Shown one piece after another: positions 1-5,935 of a stretch of DNA of 11,448 nucleotides. The notes under the pieces were generated by a model, which saw only the letters and a list, made by a program, of their open reading frames with translations, was not told the origin of the DNA and did no database searches. A program made the position numbers and the translations under genes. Numbering within the stretch: position 1 is the first letter of the stretch; every line of letters starts with the position of its first letter. Origin of the DNA: Syntrophaceae bacterium (GTDB lineage: Bacteria; Desulfobacterota; Desulfomonilia; Desulfomonilales; Desulfomonilaceae); the NCBI GenBank assembly GCA_014874425.1, contig JACWAG010000152.1:1-11448 (forward strand), in the 5' to 3' direction.

Positions 1-96
1 CCTGAACAAGCGATGTCCCTGAAATAGTCGTTTTGATGTTAACCCGACAATATTTCACCACAGGCTACTTGGTTACGCAATAGAAAGGAATGAAAC

Positions 97-1671
97 ATGC
101 AAGTCCCAATGTCACCCGTCAGAATATTGCGTCGAGCTGTGAAATTATATCCAAACAAGATAGCTATTGTGGATGGCTGCCTGAGCTTTACGTATCTTGA
201 ACTTCAGGATCGCGTTAACAGAGTGACACACACAGTGGCCAACATGGGGGTATCCCCGAGAGGCCACGTAGCGGCGCTGGATTACAACACCCACCGCTAT
301 ATGGAATTATACTTCGGGATGGCCCAATCGGGGCGGGCGCTCCTTCCTTTGAACACCCGCCTATCCGTGGATGAATACATATACATACTTAATGACGCCG
401 AAGCTGAAGTCTTAGTGTTCCATGCCGACTACAAACCTATCGTGGGAAAAATTCGTCAGGCTGCAAAAACCGTAAAAACCTTTGTCATCTGTGATGGTCA
501 AGCAGATGAACCCTGGATTTCCTATTCGTACGAAGACATCCTTTCAGAGGCGTCTAATGATACTGTTAGTTATGAACCGCCGGACGAGAATGACATGCTA
601 AACCTTTACTACACCAGCGGCACGACTGGACGTCCCAAAGGGGTAGTGCTAACTCACCGGAATATTTATGCTAACGCTCTGACAACGATCATATCCTTCA
701 AACTTGAAGATGCTACCGTCTGGTATCATATAGCTCCCCTATTCCATTTGGCTGATGCTTTTTTTGCCTGGTCGGTTACCTTTCAGGGTGGAAAACATGT
801 CATGCAACGACAATTCAACCCTAAAGCGGTGCTGGAAACCATTCAAAAAGAACGGATAACATCCTGCATGATGGTCCCCACAATGATTAACTTTATTCTC
901 AATGAACCGGACCTAGGAAAATACGACCTGTCTTCGCTAAAATGGATCATGGTGGGAGGGGCGCCCATGTCACCGGCAAATGCGCAAAGGATGATGAAAT
1001 ATTTGGGCTGCAAGTACATATCCGGGTACGGATTAACTGAAACCTGCCCCCTTTTGACTGTCGGAAACATTAAGGATACGTTGGGAAAAGAACCTGACGA
1101 AGTCAAAATTAACTACCTGACGAGAACTGGTCTTGAAGTAATAGGCGTAGACCTGAAAGTAGTTGATGTCGCTGGCAATGATGTTCCATGGGATGGAAAG
1201 ACTGTCGGTGAAATACTTGCTAGAGGCGACAACGTCATGAAGAGCTACTGGAACCTTTCATCAGAAACCGATAACACGATTCGCGAGGGGTATTTTCATA
1301 CCGGTGATCTCGCCAACGTTGACTCCGAGGGTTACATCCTGATCGTCGACAGAGCAAAGGACATCATAATTAGTGGGGGAGAAAATATCGCGTCAGTGGA
1401 GATTGAGAACGTTGTTTACTCGCATCCGGATATCCTGGAATGCGCTGTAATCTCGTTCCCTGATGACAAATGGGGTGAAGTCCCCAAATTGCTTGTTGTA
1501 TTGAAGGCTGGGAAGGAACTTGGCGCACAGGAACTAATTATGTACTGCAAAGAGCGTCTAGCTCAGTTTAAAGTCCCAAGGCACGTTGAATTTGTTTCGG
1601 AACTTCCTAAAACCGGTTCAGGCAAAATCCTAAAAGGGGAACTAAGGAAGATCTTTGGTGGGAAATCATAA
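97..1671 (+). CDS. AMP-forming acyl-CoA synthetase (ligase), ANL superfamily
   Basis: This 524-residue protein should activate a carboxylic acid with ATP to an acyl-adenylate and then form the acyl-CoA thioester. All core motifs of the adenylate-forming family are visible: the phosphate loop YYTSGTTGRPKG (residues 171-182), YGLTET (311-316), GYFHTGDLA (398-406), the hinge region DRAKDIIISGGENI (418-431) and the C-terminal catalytic lysine K510 in PKTGSGKILK. The length is normal for fatty-acid or aromatic-acid CoA ligases. No signal peptide or membrane segment is seen, so it is probably cytoplasmic. The ATG at 97 has AAAGGAA six bases upstream; a second in-frame ATG at 109 lacks such a site. 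The acid used cannot be read from sequence. It stands alone, about 3 kb from the arginine genes on the same strand, with no obvious terminator after it. Family assignment is secure; substrate is unknown. Confidence 0.95.
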   Translation: MQVPMSPVRILRRAVKLYPNKIAIVDGCLSFTYLELQDRVNRVTHTVANMGVSPRGHVAALDYNTHRYMELYFGMAQSGRALLPLNTRLSVDEYIYILNDAEAEVLVFHADYKPIVGKIRQAAKTVKTFVICDGQADEPWISYSYEDILSEASNDTVSYEPPDENDMLNLYYTSGTTGRPKGVVLTHRNIYANALTTIISFKLEDATVWYHIAPLFHLADAFFAWSVTFQGGKHVMQRQFNPKAVLETIQKERITSCMMVPTMINFILNEPDLGKYDLSSLKWIMVGGAPMSPANAQRMMKYLGCKYISGYGLTETCPLLTVGNIKDTLGKEPDEVKINYLTRTGLEVIGVDLKVVDVAGNDVPWDGKTVGEILARGDNVMKSYWNLSSETDNTIREGYFHTGDLANVDSEGYILIVDRAKDIIISGGENIASVEIENVVYSHPDILECAVISFPDDKWGEVPKLLVVLKAGKELGAQELIMYCKERLAQFKVPRHVEFVSELPKTGSGKILKGELRKIFGGKS

Positions 1672-1723
1672 AAAATATTCAAGTGGTTTTCCGTCGATCG
1701 TTTCCTGTGGATATTGGAATGAG

Positions 1724-1745
1724 GTGATCACTACATTTTGTGATC
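1724..1745. repeat. Inverted repeat GATCAC/GTGATC, candidate operator
   Basis: GATCAC (1726-1731) and GTGATC (1740-1745) are perfect 6-base arms eight bases apart. The left arm lies inside the self-complementary octamer GTGATCAC (1724-1731). The right arm overlaps a copy of ACATTTTGTGA (1733-1743), which recurs exactly at 1900-1910. The octamer recurs at 3460-3467, before the DJ-1/PfpI gene. Binding by a regulator is inferred. Confidence 0.45.
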
Positions 1746-1828
1746 CATGCGGACCCGGGTTTATTTCACAAAAAATGTTTGACCTTTCTAAAACACGGAG
1801 TTAGGCTAAGGATAAAATGTTGGCGATT

Positions 1829-1864
1829 CTTTGTGACACTTAAACCAACCTGTATGTCACAAAG
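1829..1864. repeat. Perfect 10-base inverted repeat, 16-base spacer
   Basis: CTTTGTGACA (1829-1838) is exactly mirrored by TGTCACAAAG (1855-1864). The TGTGA core resembles half-sites of the CRP/FNR family, but those proteins usually need TGTGA and TCACA six bases apart, whereas here the gap is 20. It could bind a looping or multimeric regulator, or fold as an RNA hairpin. Confidence 0.6.
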
Positions 1865-1893
1865 ATAGGCTTGACAGAAAAGAATTCCGCCCT

Positions 1894-1911
1894 GTCACAA
1901 CATTTTGTGAC
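1894..1911. repeat. Perfect 7-base palindrome GTCACAA/TTGTGAC
   Basis: GTCACAA (1894-1900) and TTGTGAC (1905-1911) flank a four-base loop CATT. The half-sites match those at 1829-1864 but face the opposite way, outward instead of inward. It could be an operator dyad or an RNA hairpin. There is no T-run after it, so it is not a normal terminator. Confidence 0.55.
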
Positions 1912-1984
1912 TACAAACGTATTCCTCGGCAAATGAGGAAGAGCGACGCCTGACGATCTTTGAGACTGCCAAGTAGCCGCCTCC

Positions 1985-2004
1985 CTATTCTATATATAGT
2001 ATAG
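1985..2004. repeat. AT-rich 20-base imperfect palindrome upstream of methyltransferase
   Basis: Bases 1985-2004 read the same on both strands except for one mismatched pair, with the perfect core CTATATATAG at 1990-1999. It ends 54 bases before the methyltransferase start. It contains -10-like hexamers such as TATAGT (1995-2000) but no matching -35 at the usual distance. It may be a promoter melting region or an operator; low complexity makes chance symmetry easier. Confidence 0.35.
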
Positions 2005-2058
2005 GCGTATATATGTTTCGGTCTTGATGGCTTTTTTCTGTTAGACGGAGGCTGTCAG

Positions 2059-2763
2059 ATGAAAACGGCGGAACTGGACTTGTGGTTGTCATTTTGGAAA
2101 CCACTGAGTGGGATGTATCGGCTGCGTTGGCTCCGACTTGCTGTGGCTGGCTTACATTTTCAGGTTGACGCTGTAAGCTTTGTCCATGATCACATCTTCG
2201 ACTCTACCGGGCTATTACTTCGCAAGGCAATCAGAAGATATACGCAAGACGGGCAGCAGGTGCTCGACTTGGGTACTGGCCACCTTGGCCTGCTTGCCAT
2301 TTACTGCGCGCGTACTCACAATCTAAGGGTGATTGCGGTCGATGTGAATGAGGAATTCCTGGAAAACGCCCGGATAGTGGCCGAAGCAAGCAACGCCTCG
2401 GGAATTGAGTTTCGAAAGAGCGACTGGTTCTCTAACCTTGACAGTATGTTCGATGTAATCTTTAGTAATGCTCCATATGTCCCAACCGATATAGGAGCGC
2501 TCAGTCACTACTCACACTATCATCCGGAGATATGGGACGGCGGGAATGATGGGTTGGATTGCGAGCGGGTTATTCTAAACAACGCTGGCCATTTCCTGAC
2601 ACCCGAAGGAGTCCTGTTGATGGGCATCGACACCGATTTTGTTCCCAGAGCAGCTACCATCAATCTTGTCCAAGACACAGAAGATCTCGAACTTAAAAAC
2701 ATTATCAAATCATGGATCTCAAAGAGCGAGGTCTATGTCATCGGCCACAGACCACACTGCTGA
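2059..2763 (+). CDS. Class I SAM-dependent methyltransferase, PrmC/HemK-like
   Basis: This 234-residue protein shows the class I methyltransferase fold. Motif I, the S-adenosylmethionine loop, is VLDLGTGHLGLLA (68-80); the acidic end of strand 2 is VIAVDVNEEFLENA (91-104). The catalytic-loop motif is SNAPYVP (136-142), and WDGGNDGLDCER (159-170) follows, as in the release-factor glutamine methyltransferase PrmC. PrmC has NPPY; here it is NAPY, a variant I recall from annotated protein-glutamine methyltransferase paralogues. The protein is shorter than PrmC (about 280 residues) and its N-terminus does not look like the PrmC release-factor-binding domain, so it is more likely a paralogue with another planar amide or amine target. 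The ATG at 2059 has GGAGG seven bases upstream. It follows a repeat-rich control region and precedes a stem-loop. Fold secure, substrate unknown. Confidence 0.85.
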   Translation: MKTAELDLWLSFWKPLSGMYRLRWLRLAVAGLHFQVDAVSFVHDHIFDSTGLLLRKAIRRYTQDGQQVLDLGTGHLGLLAIYCARTHNLRVIAVDVNEEFLENARIVAEASNASGIEFRKSDWFSNLDSMFDVIFSNAPYVPTDIGALSHYSHYHPEIWDGGNDGLDCERVILNNAGHFLTPEGVLLMGIDTDFVPRAATINLVQDTEDLELKNIIKSWISKSEVYVIGHRPHC

Positions 2764-2779
2764 CCGTACCTGATATGTC

Positions 2780-2813
2780 TGACGGGACTTTGCTCTGGGG
2801 CAGAGTCCCGTCA
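2780..2813. terminator. Strong stem-loop between convergent genes, possible bidirectional terminator
   Basis: Bases 2780-2793 pair with 2800-2813 in a 14-base-pair stem (one T-G wobble at 2790/2803) around a six-base loop TCTGGG. The outer ten pairs, TGACGGGACT with AGTCCCGTCA, are perfect. It lies 16 bases after the methyltransferase stop and about 40 bases beyond the stop of the convergent DJ-1/PfpI gene. Neither side has a T-run, so classical intrinsic termination is uncertain. It could instead protect mRNA 3' ends. Confidence 0.45.
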
Positions 2814-2854
2814 CAAGTCTGCGAAGCCGCCTCATCCGCATATTTTTAGCAGAT

Positions 2855-3436
2855 TCAAATCTCTATTTTTGCGCCCATGACTTTAATGAACTTAGCCAGC
2901 CAATCGGGGTGCGCCGGCCAAGCAGGGGCTGTTACCAGATTACCATCCACATGGGCTTTGTCCATAGGAATATCAACCCATTTACCGCCTGCGCAGTTGA
3001 CGTCCGGACCTACCGCAGGATAGGAGGAGCAACTCTTCCCGGCCAGTACCCCAGCCGCCGCAAGGACTTGCGCACCGTGACATATGGCTGCGATTGGCTT
3101 GTTTTCCTTTGCAAAATGACGAACCACGTCCAGCGCTCCCTGATTCAACCTAATGTACTCTGGGGCGCGACCGCCAGGAATTACCAAGGCGTCGTAATCG
3201 TTTACTTTGGTTTCCGCGAATGTGGCGTTTAAAGTAAAATTGTGGCCACGTTTTTCACTGTAAGTCTGGTCTCCTTCAAAGTCATGGATCGCTGTTCTGA
3301 CTATGTCTCCAGCCTTCTTATCCGGGCAAACAGCATGAACCATGTATCCCAGCATTAGCAACGCCTGAAAAGGCACCATTACCTCGTAGTCTTCCACGTA
3401 GTCGCCGACTAACATCAAAATTTTCTTTGTACCCAT
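2855..3436 (-). CDS. DJ-1/PfpI family protein (class I glutamine amidotransferase-like)
   Basis: This 193-residue protein covers a whole DJ-1/PfpI domain. The nucleophile elbow is AAICHGAQVL, with Cys119 followed by His120, and the partner acidic residue is Glu15 in GDYVEDYE. Also visible are YDALVIPGGRAPEY (81-94) and the C-terminal APAWPAHPDWL (170-180). Family members have been described as stress chaperones, glyoxalases, deglycases or intracellular peptidases; which applies cannot be read here. It is probably cytoplasmic, as no signal peptide is seen. The ATG at 3436 is preceded by a strong AGGAGGG at about 6 bases. Its upstream region carries a candidate promoter and the octamer GTGATCAC also found at 1724-1731. 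It converges with the methyltransferase gene. Confidence 0.93.
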   Translation of the reverse strand: MGTKKILMLVGDYVEDYEVMVPFQALLMLGYMVHAVCPDKKAGDIVRTAIHDFEGDQTYSEKRGHNFTLNATFAETKVNDYDALVIPGGRAPEYIRLNQGALDVVRHFAKENKPIAAICHGAQVLAAAGVLAGKSCSSYPAVGPDVNCAGGKWVDIPMDKAHVDGNLVTAPAWPAHPDWLAKFIKVMGAKIEI

Positions 3437-3459
3437 AATTTCCCTCCTGATAGTAGTTT

Positions 3460-3467
3460 GTGATCAC
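3460..3467. promoter_or_regulatory. GTGATCAC palindrome before the DJ-1/PfpI gene, candidate operator
   Basis: The octamer sits inside TTTGTGATCAC (3457-3467), between the candidate promoter and the ribosome binding site of the DJ-1/PfpI gene, where a bound repressor would block transcription. The same octamer and a TTTTGTGATC occur together at 1724-1745. The role is inferred from position and sharing only. Confidence 0.3.
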
Positions 3468-3486
3468 GTCGCCCGAGGTCAGCCTG

Positions 3487-3515
3487 ATTATGGACCGAAT
3501 TGGCTGAAAATCCAA
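3487..3515 (-). promoter_or_regulatory. Candidate sigma-70 promoter for the DJ-1/PfpI gene
   Basis: Read on the - strand, TTGGAT (3515-3510) is followed after 17 bases by CATAAT (3492-3487). The -10 box matches five of six consensus positions; the -35 box matches only three. Transcription would begin about 45 bases before the start codon and run through the GTGATCAC palindrome. Confidence 0.35.
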
Positions 3516-3564
3516 ACAAGTTTGAAATGCAGATCAAAGACGCATGATTAAGATCAATCCAATT

Positions 3565-4086
3565 TCATTTCTTTAGTCTCTGTTCTATGTTCACAGCATC
3601 CTGCTCCGACGACGCTCTGAACATATGATATTTTTTCTGAGACGCTGTTTTGAATTTAATTAGGTTTCCAGTCCTGTTAAGGTCAAGAATAGAATTCTTT
3701 GGAAGGCGGGAAGAGTAAGGAGAAGAGCCGAAATACCTTGTAAGAAGTGTGGCTGCGGTCACTGTCAATATCAACCCAATTGAACCAGCGCCTACCATTT
3801 TGATATGTCCGATTCCATCAGCTGAAAATGAAAATATCTTCGAGCATAAAACCACCATGATGTTACCGACCATCATAGCGGACAACAACCAAAGCAGGAC
3901 CTTGAAAAAGATTGCTGTGTGTTGCCTGCCATATAAGTCAACCGATTCTTCTTCAATAACCATCTTGCCCTTTCCTGAAAGCCCCTGGCTATCTCTACCC
4001 CATTTTCCTCCAAATATGACTGCGTATTCCAACCGTTCCTCCCGATATTTTAAAGTATCGCCAGACGTCTTGCCGAAAATAGCCAT
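3565..4086 (-). CDS. Hypothetical two-helix membrane protein
   Basis: I do not recognise this 173-residue protein. It has two clear hydrophobic segments, about residues 60-81 (FFKVLLWLLSAMMVGNIMVV and following) and 98-119 (VGAGSIGLILTVTAATLLTRY and following). They are joined by a short loop of about 16 residues. The N-terminal 58 residues and C-terminal 54 residues are soluble, should lie on the same side of the membrane and look rich in beta strands, ending in a helical tail (SEQDAVNIEQRLKK). That layout resembles a pleckstrin-homology-like domain split by a membrane hairpin, but this is only an impression. The ATG at 4086 has a crowded AAGGTG just upstream. Met42 has a better-spaced GGAAAGG and is an alternative start that would drop the N-terminal part. 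It lies between the DJ-1 and cysteine-rich genes on the same strand, with gaps of 128 and 213 bases, so co-transcription is uncertain. Confidence 0.65.
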   Translation of the reverse strand: MAIFGKTSGDTLKYREERLEYAVIFGGKWGRDSQGLSGKGKMVIEEESVDLYGRQHTAIFFKVLLWLLSAMMVGNIMVVLCSKIFSFSADGIGHIKMVGAGSIGLILTVTAATLLTRYFGSSPYSSRLPKNSILDLNRTGNLIKFKTASQKKYHMFRASSEQDAVNIEQRLKK

Positions 4087-4299
4087 TCACCTTCGATGAT
4101 TCTGCCAAAACCCCCGGCGCCAGTCCTTGTACGGCACCGCAAACATTTAGTCGTAATGTAAAGTCAAAATGCAAAAGCTCACGGTCTTCTGCGTTCTTTT
4201 CGTCTCATAGGCCAACATTACATGCCTACGAGCAGTTTAATCAACAAATTAGATAGACCGTGAACTCTATTATGATTAATTATTCATTTTATTCATCGT

Positions 4300-4494
4300 T
4301 CAGCATCCACATCCGCATCCAGAACCACAAAAGAATTCTTCCTCGAAAGCCCTGTCTCTCGCCTTCCCCAGCTCTTCTTCAATGTCGGCCAGCATACCGG
4401 GATAATAATTTACACAGTCTTTACCTTCCTGTTCAGATCCACAGAAGACAAGGCAGCCACCAGGTTCTTGTTTGTTCACTTCATAGTTTTCCAT
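4300..4494 (-). CDS. Small cysteine-rich protein of unknown function
   Basis: This 64-residue protein is supported by a strong AGGAGG seven bases before its ATG. It contains seven cysteines: Cys14, Cys18 and Cys27 near the N-terminus, and Cys56, Cys60, Cys62 and Cys64 in the tail FFCGSGCGCGC that ends the protein. The middle (about 33-53, MLADIEEELGKARDRAFEEE) looks like a charged amphipathic helix linking the two clusters. There is no signal peptide or membrane segment, so the cysteines are probably reduced and cytoplasmic, suited to metal or iron-sulphur binding or thiol redox. The stop is TGA directly after Cys64. The next in-frame stop, TAA, is only eight codons on, with no evident selenocysteine hairpin, so I read the TGA as a stop. 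The gene is divergent from the arginine operon, 151 bases away. I cannot name a family. Confidence 0.75.
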   Translation of the reverse strand: MENYEVNKQEPGGCLVFCGSEQEGKDCVNYYPGMLADIEEELGKARDRAFEEEFFCGSGCGCGC

Positions 4495-4580
4495 TTTACT
4501 GCCTCCTATGCTTAATATTCACCTCTTCTTCAATAAATATCGATGCGAAATAATAATTTTTGATTCAATGCTTTTCCATA

Positions 4581-4611
4581 TTGAGTATATCGATTGGGGT
4601 CGTGCTATATT
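4581..4611 (+). promoter_or_regulatory. Candidate extended -10 promoter for the arginine operon
   Basis: TGCTATATT at 4603-4611 fits an extended -10 element (TGn followed by TATATT, five of six consensus). A weak -35, TTGAGT (4581-4586), lies 19 bases upstream, which is long but tolerable with an extended -10. The transcript would start near 4618, leaving a leader of only about 28 bases before the M20 hydrolase gene. Confidence 0.42.
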
Positions 4612-4645
4612 GTAGATGTGATACCAGCGGAACTGGTGACCGTGG

Positions 4646-5875
4646 ATGTATACGAAGACTTATTCATCATATTTGGAGCCCCCGAATAGCAAACCGGAGA
4701 ATCTGATCCGGCTTCTCAGGACATGGGCCGAGATTAATACTGGAAGTCGGAACATTGAAGGCCTGGAAAAATTTCAATTACTTATCGAAGAGGCTTTTCA
4801 GCCCTTTCCCGCAACAGTCAAAACTATTCCACTAGCGTCGCAAGAAATTTTGCGCCCTGAAGGTAGGCAGCATTTTTCTCTGGGCAAGGCGGTTTCCATC
4901 ATAAAGCAAACGAACGCTTCTATGAGCGTGTTGCTTTCAATTCATTATGATACGGTTTACGCCGTAGATCATCCATTCCAAAAATGCATAACGACAGATA
5001 GGAACAATATGAACGGCCCTGGCGTGGCCGATGCCAAGGGAGGACTTATAGTACTGTTGGAAGCGCTAAAGCTTTTTGAGCTTAGTCCATGGTCGGACCG
5101 TCTTGGCTGGGAGGCCCTTATAGTGCCAGACGAAGAAATCGGATCTATCGGATCTATCCCTCTGCTCCTGGAAGCGGCAAAAAGAAATGACCTCGCGCTG
5201 GTTTTTGAACCCGCCTTGCCGGACGGCTCTTTGGTCGGATCACGCAACGGTTCCAGTGTATATTCCGCGATCGTGAAGGGACGGGCTGCCCATGCAGGGC
5301 GAGACCCCGAAAAGGGTAGAAACTCTATTCATGCAATGGCCAAATTCATTGTGCAAATGCAGGAGGCGTTCAGGCCTCATTCTGGAATTACGCTCAACGT
5401 TGGCGAAGTAATTGGAGGCGGCGCTGTCAATGTCGTGCCTGATTTGGCCTATTTGAGGTTTAACATTCGTACGCGAAACGCGGAGGACCAGGCCATCGTG
5501 AGTAAAGTGACAGAACACCTCACGTCTTGTCTGAATCGTATGGAAGGATTTGAGATCGAGATTAACGTTGATTCCTCCAGGCCCCCGAAGGTATTGGATC
5601 AGGAGACCATAAAAGTCCTGAATCATTTTAACGATTGTGGGCAGGACCTCGGAATCCAAATACAATGGAGACACAGTGGAGGCGCTAGCGACGCCAATAT
5701 TATCGGGTCCGTCGGCATACCTACTGTTGATGGTCTTGGAGTCCGAGGTGGAGGGCTTCACAGTCCTGATGAATATGTTTTGTTGGATAGTCTATCAGAA
5801 CGTGTAAAACTCACAGCTTTGTTTTTGATGAAACTGGCATCCGGGGATTTCAATCAGTCCTTAAACGTTAGATAA
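4646..5875 (+). CDS. M20 family metallohydrolase, carboxypeptidase G2-like; candidate N-succinylglutamate desuccinylase
   Basis: This 409-residue protein matches the M20 (ArgE/DapE/CPG2) di-zinc amidohydrolases. Metal and catalytic residues appear in order: His100 in SIHYDTV, Asp129 in GVADAKGG, Glu163 (catalytic base) and Glu164 in PDEEIGS, Glu188 in VFEPA, and His372 in LHSPDE. The inserted dimerisation domain carries AAHAG with His216. No signal peptide is seen. It is the first gene of the set leading into astA 60 bases downstream. The enzyme that normally ends this pathway, AstE, belongs to a different (aspartoacylase-like) family and is absent here. CPG2 releases C-terminal glutamate from N-acylated substrates, so cleaving N-succinylglutamate to succinate and glutamate is a reasonable inference, not shown. 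Alternatives are deacylation of succinylornithine or an unrelated acyl-amino acid. The ATG at 4646 is the first possible start (in-frame TGA at 4637), with no clear Shine-Dalgarno. Confidence 0.92.
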   Translation: MYTKTYSSYLEPPNSKPENLIRLLRTWAEINTGSRNIEGLEKFQLLIEEAFQPFPATVKTIPLASQEILRPEGRQHFSLGKAVSIIKQTNASMSVLLSIHYDTVYAVDHPFQKCITTDRNNMNGPGVADAKGGLIVLLEALKLFELSPWSDRLGWEALIVPDEEIGSIGSIPLLLEAAKRNDLALVFEPALPDGSLVGSRNGSSVYSAIVKGRAAHAGRDPEKGRNSIHAMAKFIVQMQEAFRPHSGITLNVGEVIGGGAVNVVPDLAYLRFNIRTRNAEDQAIVSKVTEHLTSCLNRMEGFEIEINVDSSRPPKVLDQETIKVLNHFNDCGQDLGIQIQWRHSGGASDANIIGSVGIPTVDGLGVRGGGLHSPDEYVLLDSLSERVKLTALFLMKLASGDFNQSLNVR

Positions 5876-5935
5876 TTCGCTATCGAAATAAGAACCGTTT
5901 AGCCTTTTTGTGAAAACAGGCCGGAGGCGTTGAAA

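Larger units (their letters stand above)
1672..2058. other. 387-base intergenic region rich in inverted repeats
   Basis: No credible gene lies here. The region holds several copies of a TTTGTGA(C/T) half-site in both orientations (about 1737, 1764, 1830, 1856, 1894 and 1905), arranged into at least three inverted repeats. It also holds an AT-rich palindrome at 1985-2004. A perfect TTGACA occurs at 1871-1876, but no good -10 box sits 16-18 bases after it, so I do not call a promoter. The gap ends with the ribosome binding site GGAGG (2047-2051) of the methyltransferase gene. It most likely carries the control region of that gene, and possibly structured RNA. Confidence 0.6.

Noticed and set aside
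1..27. Possible tail of an upstream gene ending in TAG at 25-27
   Set aside because: Only eight codons are visible in frame 1, too few to support a coding call; another explanation is plain upstream sequence of the acyl-CoA synthetase gene.
1818..1844. Eight-codon leader peptide MLAILCDT with AAGGA upstream
   Set aside because: Very short, lies within the inverted repeats, with no run of regulatory codons and no attenuator-like structure I could pair with it.
1871..1899. Promoter with perfect -35 TTGACA at 1871-1876
   Set aside because: The sequence 16-18 bases downstream (GTCACA region) does not resemble a -10 box.
3749..4099. Plus-strand open frame of 116 codons opposite the membrane protein gene
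   Set aside because: It lacks a good ribosome binding site, has no domain, and mirrors the better-supported minus-strand gene with its clear membrane segments.
4276..4302. TGA after the terminal cysteine read as selenocysteine in the small cysteine-rich protein
   Set aside because: Reading through would add only eight residues before TAA, and I see no stable hairpin directly after the TGA as bacterial selenocysteine insertion needs.
4560..4620. Sigma-54 promoter upstream of the M20 gene
   Set aside because: GG and GC doublets near 4596-4605 are too close together for the -24/-12 spacing.
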